Shown piece after piece: positions 55,390 to 64,000 of a stretch of 64,000 nt of DNA (position 1 is its first letter; each line of letters starts with the position of its first letter). The translations under genes and the position numbers were made by a program. The stretch spans positions 372,001 to 436,000 of the forward strand of contig JACTAT010000315.1 in NCBI GenBank assembly GCA_014526335.1, written 5' to 3'. A model generated the notes under the pieces. It was not told the DNA's origin and searched no databases. It was given only the letters and a program-made list of their open reading frames with translations. This DNA is from Chrysaora quinquecirrha (Eukaryota > Cnidaria > Scyphozoa > Semaeostomeae > Pelagiidae).

Positions 55390-57490
55390 AAAAGGCACGA
55401 CTGTGACTTATCTTTTAAGCTGATAAATATGCAAATGGGATACTACGCATCGAAGATGTGAAGACGGAAAAGAGATGAAAAATGAAAAAAAAACTACGAA
55501 TCAAATTGTATGGATCAACATGTTTGTTACGAACTGTTAGTGCAAGATATGTAGAGATATGTCAAAAAATATGAAGCGGTTCCTCAATTTCATGCTGCAA
55601 ATGTTTCGACCATGTTTCTTTTAGTGAACAAATGCTCCCGACATCATTTCTAACATACTCCAAACAAATAAACATTATTCTTAAATCAAAGGAACCTTAG
55701 AGGTATGTCACGGAGCATAGATATCCAGAGTTCTTGCGACACTAAGTTGCTGGCAAAATTAGCAATCAAACCAAATCTGTCTTGACGTGATTGGTTGATC
55801 TAATCCTCCCACCTTTGCGCTCTATAGCTTTGACCACAGGATTTGGCATTAAACGCTGGTCAAACTGGGAAGGGGAGTCCCATTCCCATAGATATAAAAA
55901 AAAGCTTGAAAGTGCTAAATGCTGGGAACTCAGTTGATTCTTGAATAATTAAAACAATTTCTCCAAATTGATGTCATTCTTTTTCGAAATCAATCTTTCT
56001 CCTTTAGAAATATGATTTCGTTCAGGGCAATCTACGGAAGACACGTTGAAGTCATTGAATATGGTCTACACTTTGTTCGGTCGTAAAACAGCCCCGTATT
56101 CATATTTTAACAGTCAAGAATTGAAAAAATTGTTTACTAATGCAAAGTAGAATTATTCTACTAGAATATTTGTATTACTTATGAATTAACTTATTTTGAT
56201 GTTTCAATGTCTCTGGACACAAAAATTAAGTACAGTGATGAGTAGTAGCACTTGCTTCTGCGAAAAACAGGTCTGCGAAAAGACGAGTCAGGTTCCACCC
56301 AAGACGAATTTTAGTGGTTTTGTCATTTCCCGTCTGTCAATACCCCTGTTCTAGGTTCCCTTGAGCAATCAAAAGTTATAATGTTATTCTTTTGTCCTAT
56401 CAATCCAATTAAATTCACTTCCGTTGCTCTATTAATCCAATCAGATTCTCCGCGGAACTTATTTCTCCAGACCGACTGCAATGGTACACTCGGTGACCAA
56501 AAACGCTACGAGACGGAAGCAGAAAACAACCCAGCGAATGTGGTACGTCACAACGTCTTCATCCAAAAATTCCCGTCAGTATCATTCGAAATTTTGCGAC
56601 ATAAAAATGCTTATAACAGCAAAAAGGCACAAGTTTGAAAGCAAATAATTGCAGATTCGAAACATTGAAATGCATTTATTCCAGGAACTAATTTTATTTC
56701 ACAGCAGAGACTCTTAAACCAATGCATCCTTGTACGAAATCACATTCAAGAGGGAACAACACTTATCCTTGCCTTCCCTTCACTAGATTTTTGGCCATAT
56801 TTATCGGCAACAAATTTTTAGCGTCTCTGCATACTTTTAGATTCATCTGGACAAAAGAAATTACTGCCAATTCAGGGCAGAACATTGATTAATTAACAGC
56901 CAAGTTTTGTGTAGCTGTCATAGGGACGGGAGCAGAAAACAACCGAACGCAAATGGTACGTCACAAGGTCTTCATCTGAAAATTCACGTCAGAACCATTC
57001 TAGTTAATTTTTCGACAATGCATATGATGCAATGCAAGAGGAATGACATAAAATTACAGCGAAAATTGGTTCGAAATGTCTTGCAGAGCAAGATCCTTGT
57101 TTCAGTAAGGAGTTTAGGATCTGTCAGTAACAAAACTAAAAAGCCGGTTCTTTGAAGACAGAAAGCGTTCGTTGATCATCTCGCTGTAGCCTGGGAGTAA
57201 ATTGGTGTTCCGATCACAATTAGAAACTAGCTCAATATTTCTAATTGGTGCATTTTGATTGGCATATGGGTATGTATCCAGTGTAAGTACATTGATATGG
57301 CCTAGTTCTGACGTCAATACTCAAAGCAATACCAGGTAGAATTATTCCACGAGTCGTAGTTTTCGCTCCTTAGGCCAATCGGATTATGTAGGCCGCTCAG
57401 AACTACGATTCATCAACTACCTAATAAAACCTGGGCAGAAATCAAATGCAGCTTGCAAATGCAAAGTTCTACGCGAATTCGTCAATCGAA
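55390..57490. other. Non-coding, with one ~110-bp duplication
   Basis: Bases about 56510-56620 and 56925-57020 are related (AGCAGAAAACAAC, GGTACGTCACAA, GTCTTCATC in the same order), so part of this stretch is duplicated. An 85-codon plus frame (56381-56638) overlaps one copy but has no recognised domain. Confidence 0.45.
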
Positions 57491-57493
57491 TGT

Positions 57494-57587
57494 TGCAGCA
57501 ATGCTTATTTTAGTCTTTATTTAGTAGCTTACCTAATTTTCTGACTTCGTAATAAGATATTTTTAGAAGTCTCTGAGTTCTGTGACA
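57494..57587 (+). repeat. Gypsy LTR remnant
   Basis: TGCAGCAATGCTTATTTT...TTAGTAGCTTACCTAATTTTCTGA...TCTCTGAGTTCTGTGACA matches 51613-51845 with an internal deletion. In the same orientation and about 2.6 kb beyond the truncated pol, it may be what is left of the 3' LTR. Confidence 0.6.
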
Positions 57588-58184
57588 ACAACAGTGCATT
57601 ATTGATATCCATGTTTTATAAATAGTTCATTTTAAAGAGTTTTGTTGTCTCCAACACTCTTTGCCATTTTTCCTCAAATAACAGTTTAGCTTATAAGTAC
57701 TGATAGAAAAGTTCCAAGTTTTTATGCATGTTTCCCTCATTTCTGAGCATGACTATTATTAAAAACTATAACCAATAAAACCATCTTCAATCACGTGGTG
57801 GCAGCATCGATTGTGTCCCAGAGCCCGTGTTTTTCCTCTACTGAACTCCGAATAAAAAGTAGTTTCCCTTTTAATTTTCTTTATTTTATATATCAATCTC
57901 ATTATTCTGCTGTGAAGGCGCCATTGTTATCATGGCTGATTGACATGAGATTAAGCAATTATGTTACTCAAGCAGTAAACTGAAACCTCTTCAGTACATA
58001 AATATTAGATGGGTAAGACAAGCTTCAATTTGCTGGTTGTATAAGGTGTGTTTAAGCCTGGTTCTCACTTGAGGTTTATCACGATTACCCCAATTACGAT
58101 TAGCTGTAATAGCGATAATCCATAATGAGAACATGAGCTGTAATCCTATTTTGAACGGTATTCGTGATAAAACTGTGCCGATTG
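57588..58184. other. No gene recognised
   Basis: Short frames only; a TTATCACGATTACC / GGTATTCGTGATAA inverted pair near 58078 and 58160 may mark a small repeat. Confidence 0.35.
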
Positions 58185-58305
58185 ACTTGCTTCAAGTCTC
58201 GCTCGTTGTGTTTTTCCTCTTCTGAAGCCAACGAAAGCGAGCAACCCCTCCGGAGGAGCGAGCGAGACTTGTAGGATTAGTAATTTCAAAACGAGACTCT
58301 ATTGT
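58185..58305 (-). repeat. Short mobile repeat, copy 2
   Basis: Inverted copy of 55216-55380, starting GACTTGCTTCAAGTCTCGC and ending CAAAACGAGACTC. Confidence 0.65.
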
Positions 58306-58309
58306 CTTC

Positions 58310-58479
58310 TCCTTTTTGACGGACCAAATTCTGTCCGCCGGCACATCCTTTGAAGTCAGATATTTTCCAATCACATTGATTTCTGCATGGAACAACAATA
58401 TCCACATGACTTTATTGTACTTCCAGACGGAGGATAATATATCCAAAATAGCGACCAAAGCACCAAAGCAATCATTCAA
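58310..58479 (-). other. Open frame divergent to the helicase, unrecognised
   Basis: A minus frame starts with MNDCFGALVAILDILSSVW just 8 bases from the helicase ATG on the other strand. Its last third is repeat-derived (58185-58305). It may be a conserved leader or bidirectional promoter region rather than a protein. Confidence 0.25.
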
Positions 58480-58487
58480 TCGAGATA

Positions 58488-58785
58488 ATGGCGGATCCTG
58501 TTTCAGATACAGCGTTGCTAAATTCCTGTAAGAGGCTTGGATTTTCAGAACTTAAGAATAAACAGAAAGAAGGAGCAAAAGCTATCCTGCAAGGTAAAGA
58601 CGTTTTTGTTGCTCTACCAACTGGTTATGGTAAATCGGCCATTTATCAGATCGTGCCGTTTGCTATTCAAGAGTTACAGGATGAACGTTGGCCTAGTCAC
58701 AGGCCTAAAGACAGATGTTATTTTGCGTTAGCAATTTGTCCACTAAATTCATTGATTCTCGATCAAATTAATCAGCTAAATAGTC
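58488..58785 (+). pseudogene. RecQ-like DNA helicase, N-terminal fragment
   Basis: The frame from ATG at 58488 reads GFSELKNKQKEGAKAILQGKDVFVALPTGYGKSAIYQ. This combines a Q-like element and motif I (Walker A, TGYGKS), which binds ATP in superfamily 2 helicases of the RecQ group. FALAICPLNSLILDQINQL (motif Ia) follows. After about residue 99 the frame turns into unrelated sequence and stops at 58823. Motifs II-VI (DEVH box onward) are absent. RecQ helicases are 400 or more residues, so this is a stump, unless further exons lie elsewhere. Similar RecQ-like fragments are widespread in cnidarian genomes; that is from memory. Confidence 0.7.
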
Positions 58786-58959
58786 CTACCCCGCCACACA
58801 GATTTATTTTCTTTTTGAGTTGAGAGATTATAAAACAAGGTATTTGTTACCTTTGCTTTCTTCATTCGCATAATAAAATAAGCCAGTTGAAAGTTCAAAT
58901 ACATTGATGAAGCTATACTTGTTTGTTCATTTTCTTTGTTCTCTTCTTTTTGTTTGTTG

Positions 58960-59289
58960 ATGTAGGGCACCAAAGTCAAGTTTCTGTTTTTTAAATTTTC
59001 TCAGAATCTTTGCATCACTTGCCAATAGCAATCCTTCGGTAGTAACATCATTTTTTGAACTACTAGGCTTGGATGGTGATTCTACTATACATCTCTTCAC
59101 TTGTTTTTAGCGTGTAAATTAACTCTATTTCTTCTACCATTCTCAAACTGGCACAAACGTTTGCGTTTTTCTTCCTCTGCCTTTTCCACCGCTCTGAAAC
59201 AATTCTTGCAAATTATTCTGTAATCAGTAGCTTCAATTTTCAATTGAAAATAAGACCCCAAAGTTTCACCAGCATTTGACAGTTTGGTA
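58960..59289 (-). pseudogene. ZAD-like zinc-finger protein, copy 2, distal part
   Basis: On the minus strand the frame enters from the element boundary. It reads KLSNAGETLGSYFQL, IEATDYRIICKNCFRAVEKAEEE (second Cys pair of the ZAD-like domain) and KRKRLCQFENGRR, to a stop near 59100. A neighbouring frame continues with KRCIVESPSKPSSSK and ILRKFKKQKLDFGAL, so one frame shift may be involved. Its proximal part is at 61277-61413; together they give one continuous ZAD-like frame, interrupted only by the 1,980-bp element. Confidence 0.5.
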
Positions 59290-59296
59290 GTATTAG
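59290..59296. repeat. Target-site duplication, left copy (7 bp)
   Basis: GTATTAG, matching 61277-61283. Confidence 0.85.
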
Positions 59297-59345
59297 CATA
59301 GTCAATAGAAAAACCCTGGTCTGGAAGGCCGGCTAAGATCAAAGG
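59297..59345 (+). repeat. Terminal inverted repeat, left (49 bp)
   Basis: Perfect reverse complement of 61228-61276; includes GGTCTGGAAGGCCGGC. Confidence 0.9.
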
Positions 59346-59455
59346 GTTATGTTATTGTCCTCAAAAATCTTGATCACGTGACATTTGCCGTGCACACAAA
59401 CACACGCACCAAATTATGAAGGTACCTTTGCCTTCGCCTCGCGAGTTTTCAAGTT

Positions 59456-60051
59456 ATGCCTGGCGATAATTGTTCAGTATTTGGTTGTGGAACTTGTCGA
59501 AGAACTAAAGGAATTGGAATTTTCAAACTGCCTTCGGCAGGGAATGATTTCAGAAAGAAATGGAGAGCTGATCTTCTTAACGAAATAACAAAGAGCAGAG
59601 TGGTGGACGAAGCATTTAGGACAAGAATTGAGAAGGACAAGGTGTTCATTTTTGAAAAACATTTTCTTCCGCATGAGATTGAAGTTTGTGAGTTATACTT
59701 AGCTTTCTACTTCTACATTTCCTGGATATTTTAGACGATTAAATATCTTTCTACTGTCCAGTGATATATATATATCTATAAAGATATATAGATTAGCTAT
59801 AATATTTTATTTTAGGCCGGTTAGCTTAGTGGTAGCTATGTTGTTGAATTATGTAGCCTCTGGTAAATGTTCAGGTCTGTTGTCTGTTTTTTGAAGATTT
59901 GCCAATGCAGAATGATTTCCATTGCAGACTCAAATATGAAAATAAGTTAATGAAACATAATTTTTCCATTTCAGTTGACTCAAAAAAGAGACGTTTGAAA
60001 GATGGAGCTCTTCCATCCCAAAATATGCCAGATACTTCCCAGATGATTTGA
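59456..60051 (+). CDS. THAP-domain protein, two exons
   Basis: Exon 1 (59456-59687) begins MPGDNCSVFGCGTC and is a THAP zinc domain: C6, C11, GIGIFKLP, W, then FIFEKHFLP. THAP domains bind DNA, in transposons usually the element ends. The donor GTGAG at 59688 and an acceptor ...TTTCCATTTCAG at 59974 join in phase to exon 2 (59975-60051). Exon 2 adds FDSKKRRLKDGALPSQ and a few residues to a TGA, giving about 102 residues. The third zinc ligand, Cys in relatives ('FTCEKHF'), is Phe66 here (codon TTT, 59651-59653), so this copy probably does not fold. Exon 2 overlaps the end of the opposite-strand C2H2 gene. Splicing is inferred from consensus and frame. Confidence 0.7.
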
Positions 60052-61142
60052 AACAACTGTCTTGTCAGTGCAAGCAAGTTCTGCATTAGCAACAATTAAA
60101 TTAAAGCAAGAAATTATATCAGCATTTCTGAGGGATGAAGATAATATTTTTTCGATGTCAATTTTGTTGGTTTGATTTGCATTTATAATATCTTCTTTAA
60201 ATATCTTCTCTATAACTTCAAATATCTGCAAGGCTGGGGGAGTAAAATCCCACAGACCTCCTCGCGTGAGAACAGATACCAAATTGAGGTTTTCAGTGTC
60301 ATTTGTACTCTCTTCTTCCTTTGCTGCTTCCAGTATTGCCATGCATTGTTGACTCTGGGCTGTTTTATATTGCTTAGAATTTTTCAACTTTCTGTGCAAA
60401 TTATGGTAGACATAGCCCCCTAAGTAATGCATAGCATTTCTTTCAGTGTCAGTGAGAGGTGGTGCAGTTTGTTCTTTATCATGTCTTTGTGTCAACGGAC
60501 CCTTCTTATATTGTGCAACAGTATAGGTAATCAGCCAATTTTGTAGTGAGAAAAGTTGATGCATGTTCTGACAGTGTTGGAAAAAATGTCTCTGCATGCA
60601 GAACTATCTTTCCATAAAATGTTGCATAGAATTTTTCTGAATTACCGGTCTTTTGAAGTGCCGAATATATGGGGGCAAACTCTCTAAAGATACTGGAATC
60701 TTCAGAAAAACAGGTCTTAAATGATGTAATTTCTGCGGTAAGTTTTTCTGGAAAACAACTGTTCCTTCCTGCCATTTTTGCTGCCTTTTCTACAAGAGCA
60801 TTTAGTTCATCAATTGTGATAGCTTTGATCAGTTCTGATCTAGATGCAATGCCCGTTTTATGTTTTGAAATGTGTCTTTTTAGACTTGCTTCATTCTTGC
60901 ACACTTTTCCACAAAAAAGACACTTGGGATGCTGACCACTGACATGAACCGAAATAACATTAACTTATATTGAGATATATTACCTCAGTCTCAGCTACTT
61001 CATCATCAAAAACAATCTGCAATTCTTCTTCCAACTCTAAGGCTTCTAGGATAGCATCCAAGTCTTCGCCCGAAGTATTTGCAATGCCAGGAGATTTGTT
61101 TAAAAGACGAGAAGAACGATGACCTTCTCTGCGAGACGCCAT
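59980..61142 (-). CDS. C2H2 protein of the two-gene element, two exons with one frameshift
   Basis: Exon 1 (61142-60984) starts MASRREGHRSSRLLNKS and is acidic toward its end. The donor GTAAT and an acceptor ...GTGGTCAG give a 51-bp intron (60933-60983) and keep frame. Exon 2 has a single C2H2 finger, CLFCGKVCKNEASLKRHISKH. A helical region follows (ELIKAITIDELNALVEKAAKM, FYATFYGKIVLHAETFF), then, after a one-base shift near 60510, PPLTDTERNAMHYLGGYVYHNLHRKL, LTRGGLW and further helices to a stop at 59980. The 'ERNAxxYxxGYVxxxL' block is the part I recognise from a large C2H2 family in cnidarian genomes, reminiscent of transposase C-terminal regions. No DDE triad could be assigned. It may be the element's transposase or an accessory factor. 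Confidence 0.6.
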
Positions 61143-61227
61143 TCTTGTATGATGTTCTGACTTCGGTGTGCACGGTCGTTGTCATGTGACGGGCAAATAC
61201 AACATGCACAAGCTTTGTGCTTTAAAT

Positions 61228-61276
61228 CCTTTGATCTTAGCCGGCCTTCCAGACCAGGGTTTTTCTATTGACTATG
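61228..61276 (-). repeat. Terminal inverted repeat, right (49 bp)
   Basis: Perfect reverse complement of 59297-59345. Confidence 0.9.
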
Positions 61277-61283
61277 GTATTAG
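61277..61283. repeat. Target-site duplication, right copy (7 bp)
   Basis: GTATTAG, matching 59290-59296 and also 54914-54920 in the partial copy. Confidence 0.85.
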
Positions 61284-61413
61284 ACAACCTGTACTGACCA
61301 TTACCATCCACACTGTGTCTTTCCTCATCCAACAAACGAACTTTCATATCACCTGGATTTTTATATTTTCCGACTACATTTTCAAAGCAAAGAATGCATA
61401 TATTTCTTCCTTC
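61277..61413 (-). pseudogene. ZAD-like zinc-finger protein, copy 2, proximal part
   Basis: The minus strand has NICILCFENVVGKYKN and LLDEERHSVDGNGQYRLSN, ending at the element's edge. It is nearly identical to 54914-55050. The similarity stops at 61413, where the other copy continues into its leader; here ...TCTTTAG precedes it, which would suit a splice acceptor or simply a breakpoint. Confidence 0.5.
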
Positions 61414-62853
61414 GTGTGGCTAAAGACTAGACTCACAACTTGACTTTAAGTCTGCCGACACTTCGGCTTAGGACTCTGATGGGCCTAAATTCGGTGAAAC
61501 TAAAGTGGGTCGAAAAACAATGTTTATTTGAGCAAAAACTCGATTTCTTTTACCTTGAAGCCAGAATAAAAGCTTTTCTGACTCCCAAAATATTTTACTG
61601 TTATCAGCTTGGCCAAAAAGTCACTGAAATCGGGTCAGTTGGGTCTTGATTTCGGCCGCAGCAACTTAACATTTTCCAGACCGGTCCGAGTAATCCAGAC
61701 TACGGCCTCACTCTGGAGTTTCAGGATTTAAAGGCATTTGATTGGTTCAAAAAACAATACCTATTGTTTTTGAGGCAAATGCTGCAATCTGATTAGGACG
61801 CCAATTTTTTGGCGCGGCTTGCCAGTTTCAGAGCTGTAAGGACATAAGTCCCACACTGAGCGATTTTAGAAAACAACAACAACAACATCGAGCGAAGTAG
61901 TGGGACTTATGGAGGGAGTCTAGCTAAAGACTGCCGTTAGTGTTTGCGAAGAGTGGGACTTACGAAAGGACCTAATTACGTTCTAAACTGTTCTCCTGCT
62001 TCTTATTGCTATCATCTTAAAACCTTTAAATGCCAGTTAGAGAGAAGGTTTAACCGGGGTTAATGCCACCAGGAGATTGTTTTATTGCTTATGTCATGAT
62101 ATCGGAATTGGTCCCAAAGCCTAGTTTGGGTTTTTCCCAGTCACTGAGTATTTTCCCCAGTCATGTTTTCACGGAGGAAGATTTTACTGAATGTGTTTGT
62201 CCGCCATATCAATAAGATATTTAATAAGCATTATGAAAGAGTCTTCTGCTTGATCAATAGAACTCTGGATACGAAAGATGATGTTGCATTACTGAATTTG
62301 ACGGCTCCAAGCAACATGCCTTCTCGCCGTCATGACTTTCCCACTCCCTTCCCTCCCTTTAAGTTAGCATTTGAATTTGGGCCTTACACTCTTTATGTAT
62401 ATTCTGCTTATTTTCGCTTCCTGCCCTTCTTATCTTCCCTCCTCCCGCGGCTCTTTCTCTGCGGTGACAGGTGTACTGGCCGGAAATTGTATTTCCCGTT
62501 TCAATCACCGATCTGAAAGGTGTAGCTTTAATTGAGGTAGTTCAAGGGCTAATGCACTAAACGCCCACGGCTTGAGGTCGATCCTGGTGAGTATTAACAC
62601 GCAATATAAATTAGTTAAAACAGCACGAGAAAGACTTGTCGTCTAAAATATCAGATTGAATCGAAAATGAGCATAATGCGCCAAACTGTCTTTCTGCTAA
62701 AACTAGTCTGTTTTATTTTCAAATGCTTCACACGTTCGCCGTTAGTAAAACATTACAGAAACAAGTCCATCTTTGATATACCTGGAAGAATAAAAGAGAA
62801 AAAAGTATGTGCAGTGTTTAATCAAATGCAAGGCTAATTATGTAACCCAGGTT
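61414..62853. other. No recognised gene; small inverted motifs
   Basis: ATAAGTCCCAC and GTGGGACTTAT face each other at about 61848 and 61904, with a third GTGGGACTTAC near 61955. A 117-codon plus frame (62163-62516) has no domain. This may include the 3' flank of the gene ending at 62854. Confidence 0.35.
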
Positions 62854-64000
62854 TTACTTATTTATTGCCATGGGTGCTAGGTCTCTTGAAGATCGTATTT
62901 GGAGCCCTCTTACTTTTCTCATTGCCACAGTTCGCTTTGTGTGGTCATCTGTTTCGGTTATTTCTTGAAAAGAAGAATACCCTCCTAGTTTGCTGACTTG
63001 TGCCTCCAACCTTTCATGCCCAGGATGATTAGATTTGGTTTCTTCAGAACCTGCATTAAGTTCATCCTCTTGGGGGGATAAAGTGATATCCCTTTTGCTC
63101 TTTATCCGTTTTATAAATTATTGATTTAAGATCTTTTTTGATATGTCCCAACACTCAATATTGTCGTTTCTATTTGCAATTTTACGTACATCGATTATGG
63201 GAGCCCTTTGTAGTTTTTTTAATGCAGAACTTTCATTCAATTTCAAATGGTTAGGTTGTTGATTTCTGTTACTTGAAAATAGCGTCTCATTGCAGTCATT
63301 AGCGGAAGGTAAAATGCACGGCTGAGCATCGCAGAACTCATTTTTAACTTTCGCATGGTCAGTTTTCGATTCTTTGTGTTTGCTTTCACCTCCTACTACC
63401 TCTTCTCCTATTTTCAATCCAATTTTTGGTTCAGCGATAGCTGCAGACTGTCGTGGTTTTCGATTTTCCTGGTTTGTCAGCTGTTTAATCAAAAGTTCCA
63501 TTTTGTGGATCGCAGACTCCGTGATGCTATATTTTACTTTGTCGTTATCTGGTGATTCATCGCCAAGACTACAAGTTTCGTTCGCTGTTATTTCATCAGC
63601 AGGTGAATCAGTAAAATACTTCTTCATTACACCATCGATCTCAGAAATTGGTTGGCTTGAGTTGGAATGATCAAAACCCTCATATTTTTCTTCTTGTTGC
63701 GCAGGAGAAAAGGGTGATTCTCCAGTAGTGCAAGAAATCTGGGTATCTGAAATCAGAACGGGCATCATTATTCTAGGCTGATAAAACTGGGTAAAATTTG
63801 ATTCTTGACTGGTGTTTTGCTCGCTTCTCGTTGCCAAGGGCAAGCAAGCTGTGCGCATCAACTCCTGTCTACCAGAGCAAATCTTTTTGTCTACAGGAAT
63901 TTGATTAAGATTTTCTTTTTCTCCAATGAATTTTTCAGACTTGGATAGATCAATACCATCTTCAATTAAAGAATTTCTTTCTTTTATCAATAATGGGGAA
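62854..64000 (-). CDS. Partial unrecognised gene, terminal exon, one in-frame stop
   Basis: The minus frame is open from the window's right edge to TAA at 63118-63120 (about 294 codons). It then continues in the same frame for 87 more codons to a second TAA at 62854-62856. Composition is that of a disordered, hydrophilic, Ser/Glu/Lys-rich protein, with one helical stretch (AIHKMELLIKQLTNQEN). After the first stop it reads FIKRIKSKRDITLSPQEDEL and ends DLAPMAINK. The listed start at 63990 is TTG, not ATG, so the true start lies beyond the window. No domain was recognised. This is the best candidate for a host gene here. The internal TAA could be the true end, a recent nonsense change, an assembly error, or readthrough. 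Confidence 0.6.

Larger units (their letters stand above)
59297..61276. mobile_element. Compact two-gene element, 49-bp perfect TIRs
   Basis: The 1,980-bp unit starts CATAGTCAATAGAAAAACCC. Its first 49 bases (59297-59345) are the exact reverse complement of its last 49 (61228-61276). It is flanked by GTATTAG on both sides. It holds two convergent spliced genes, THAP on + and C2H2 on -, whose 3' ends overlap. Termini starting CA and the THAP protein recall P-element-type transposons, whose duplications are usually 8 bp. However, a separate THAP protein opposite a C2H2 protein is not the P-element layout. Perfect TIRs and duplication indicate a young insertion. Confidence 0.85.

Noticed and set aside
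59815..59875. tRNA-like A box (GGTTAGCTTAGTGGTAGC)
   Set aside because: No B box or closing acceptor stem follows, and it lies in the intron of the THAP gene; at most a SINE relic.
62525..62600. Possible tRNA-like segment with GGTCGATCCTGG
   Set aside because: B box is poor and stems do not pair convincingly.

Overview
This is a repeat-dense, AT-rich, gene-poor stretch of an animal nuclear genome. Spliced genes, Penelope-like elements, several LINE clades, Ty3/Gypsy copies, THAP-domain genes and long-inverted-repeat DNA elements all point to an invertebrate metazoan. The mix (Penelope elements ending in GIY-YIG, THAP/C2H2 mobile genes, RecQ-like helicase fragments, YxADD LINEs) resembles what I know from cnidarian, especially anthozoan, genomes. 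That placement is inference; no host marker gene here proves it.

Layout. 0-5 kb: a decayed minus-strand gene resembling the protein-primed type B DNA polymerase genes of Polinton/adinto-like elements, split by a Penelope-like insertion with a 13-bp target duplication. 5-11 kb: a possible BCL2-like fragment, a DNA element with TGTCCCTAA subterminal repeats, nested short elements and a hairpin. 11.8-15 kb: a Penelope-like element with ~850-bp inverted arms. 15-19 kb: degenerate tandem repeats, a MULE-like non-autonomous element with a 9-bp duplication, and a foldback element with ~300-bp arms. 19-24.4 kb: a zinc-finger pseudogene, a nearly complete dead LINE (endonuclease plus RT), two minisatellites and an opposing LINE fragment. 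25-32.8 kb: Gypsy integrase tail, CR1-like LINE, a second retroelement tail, a MITE, and another LINE. 33-37.3 kb: a ~195-bp satellite invaded by a Penelope-like element that is itself invaded by a hAT MITE. 38-40.4 kb: an RTE/BovB-like LINE with an internal inversion. 42.5-44 kb: a THAP/DDE transposase pseudogene. 45-47 kb: a Tc1/mariner-type element enclosing a second palindrome. 49.7-51.5 kb: minisatellites. 51.6-54.9 kb: a Ty3/Gypsy element with gag, protease, RT and RNase H. 54.9-61.4 kb: ZAD-like zinc-finger fragments, a RecQ-like helicase fragment, and a compact two-gene element.

The most unusual object is the 1,980-bp element at 59297-61276. It has 49-bp perfect terminal inverted repeats and a 7-bp target duplication. 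It carries two convergent, spliced genes: a THAP protein on + and a C2H2 protein on -. It sits inside a ZAD-like coding sequence whose reading frame becomes continuous when the element and one duplication are discounted. The last 30 bases of the same element, at the same site in the same ZAD sequence, reappear at 54884-54913 joined to the broken Gypsy pol.

The only sequence that looks like a non-mobile host exon is the minus-strand reading frame at 62854-64000, which runs off the right edge and is crossed by one in-frame TAA. Nearly everything else is mobile-element wreckage; host and element genes do not form a pathway here.
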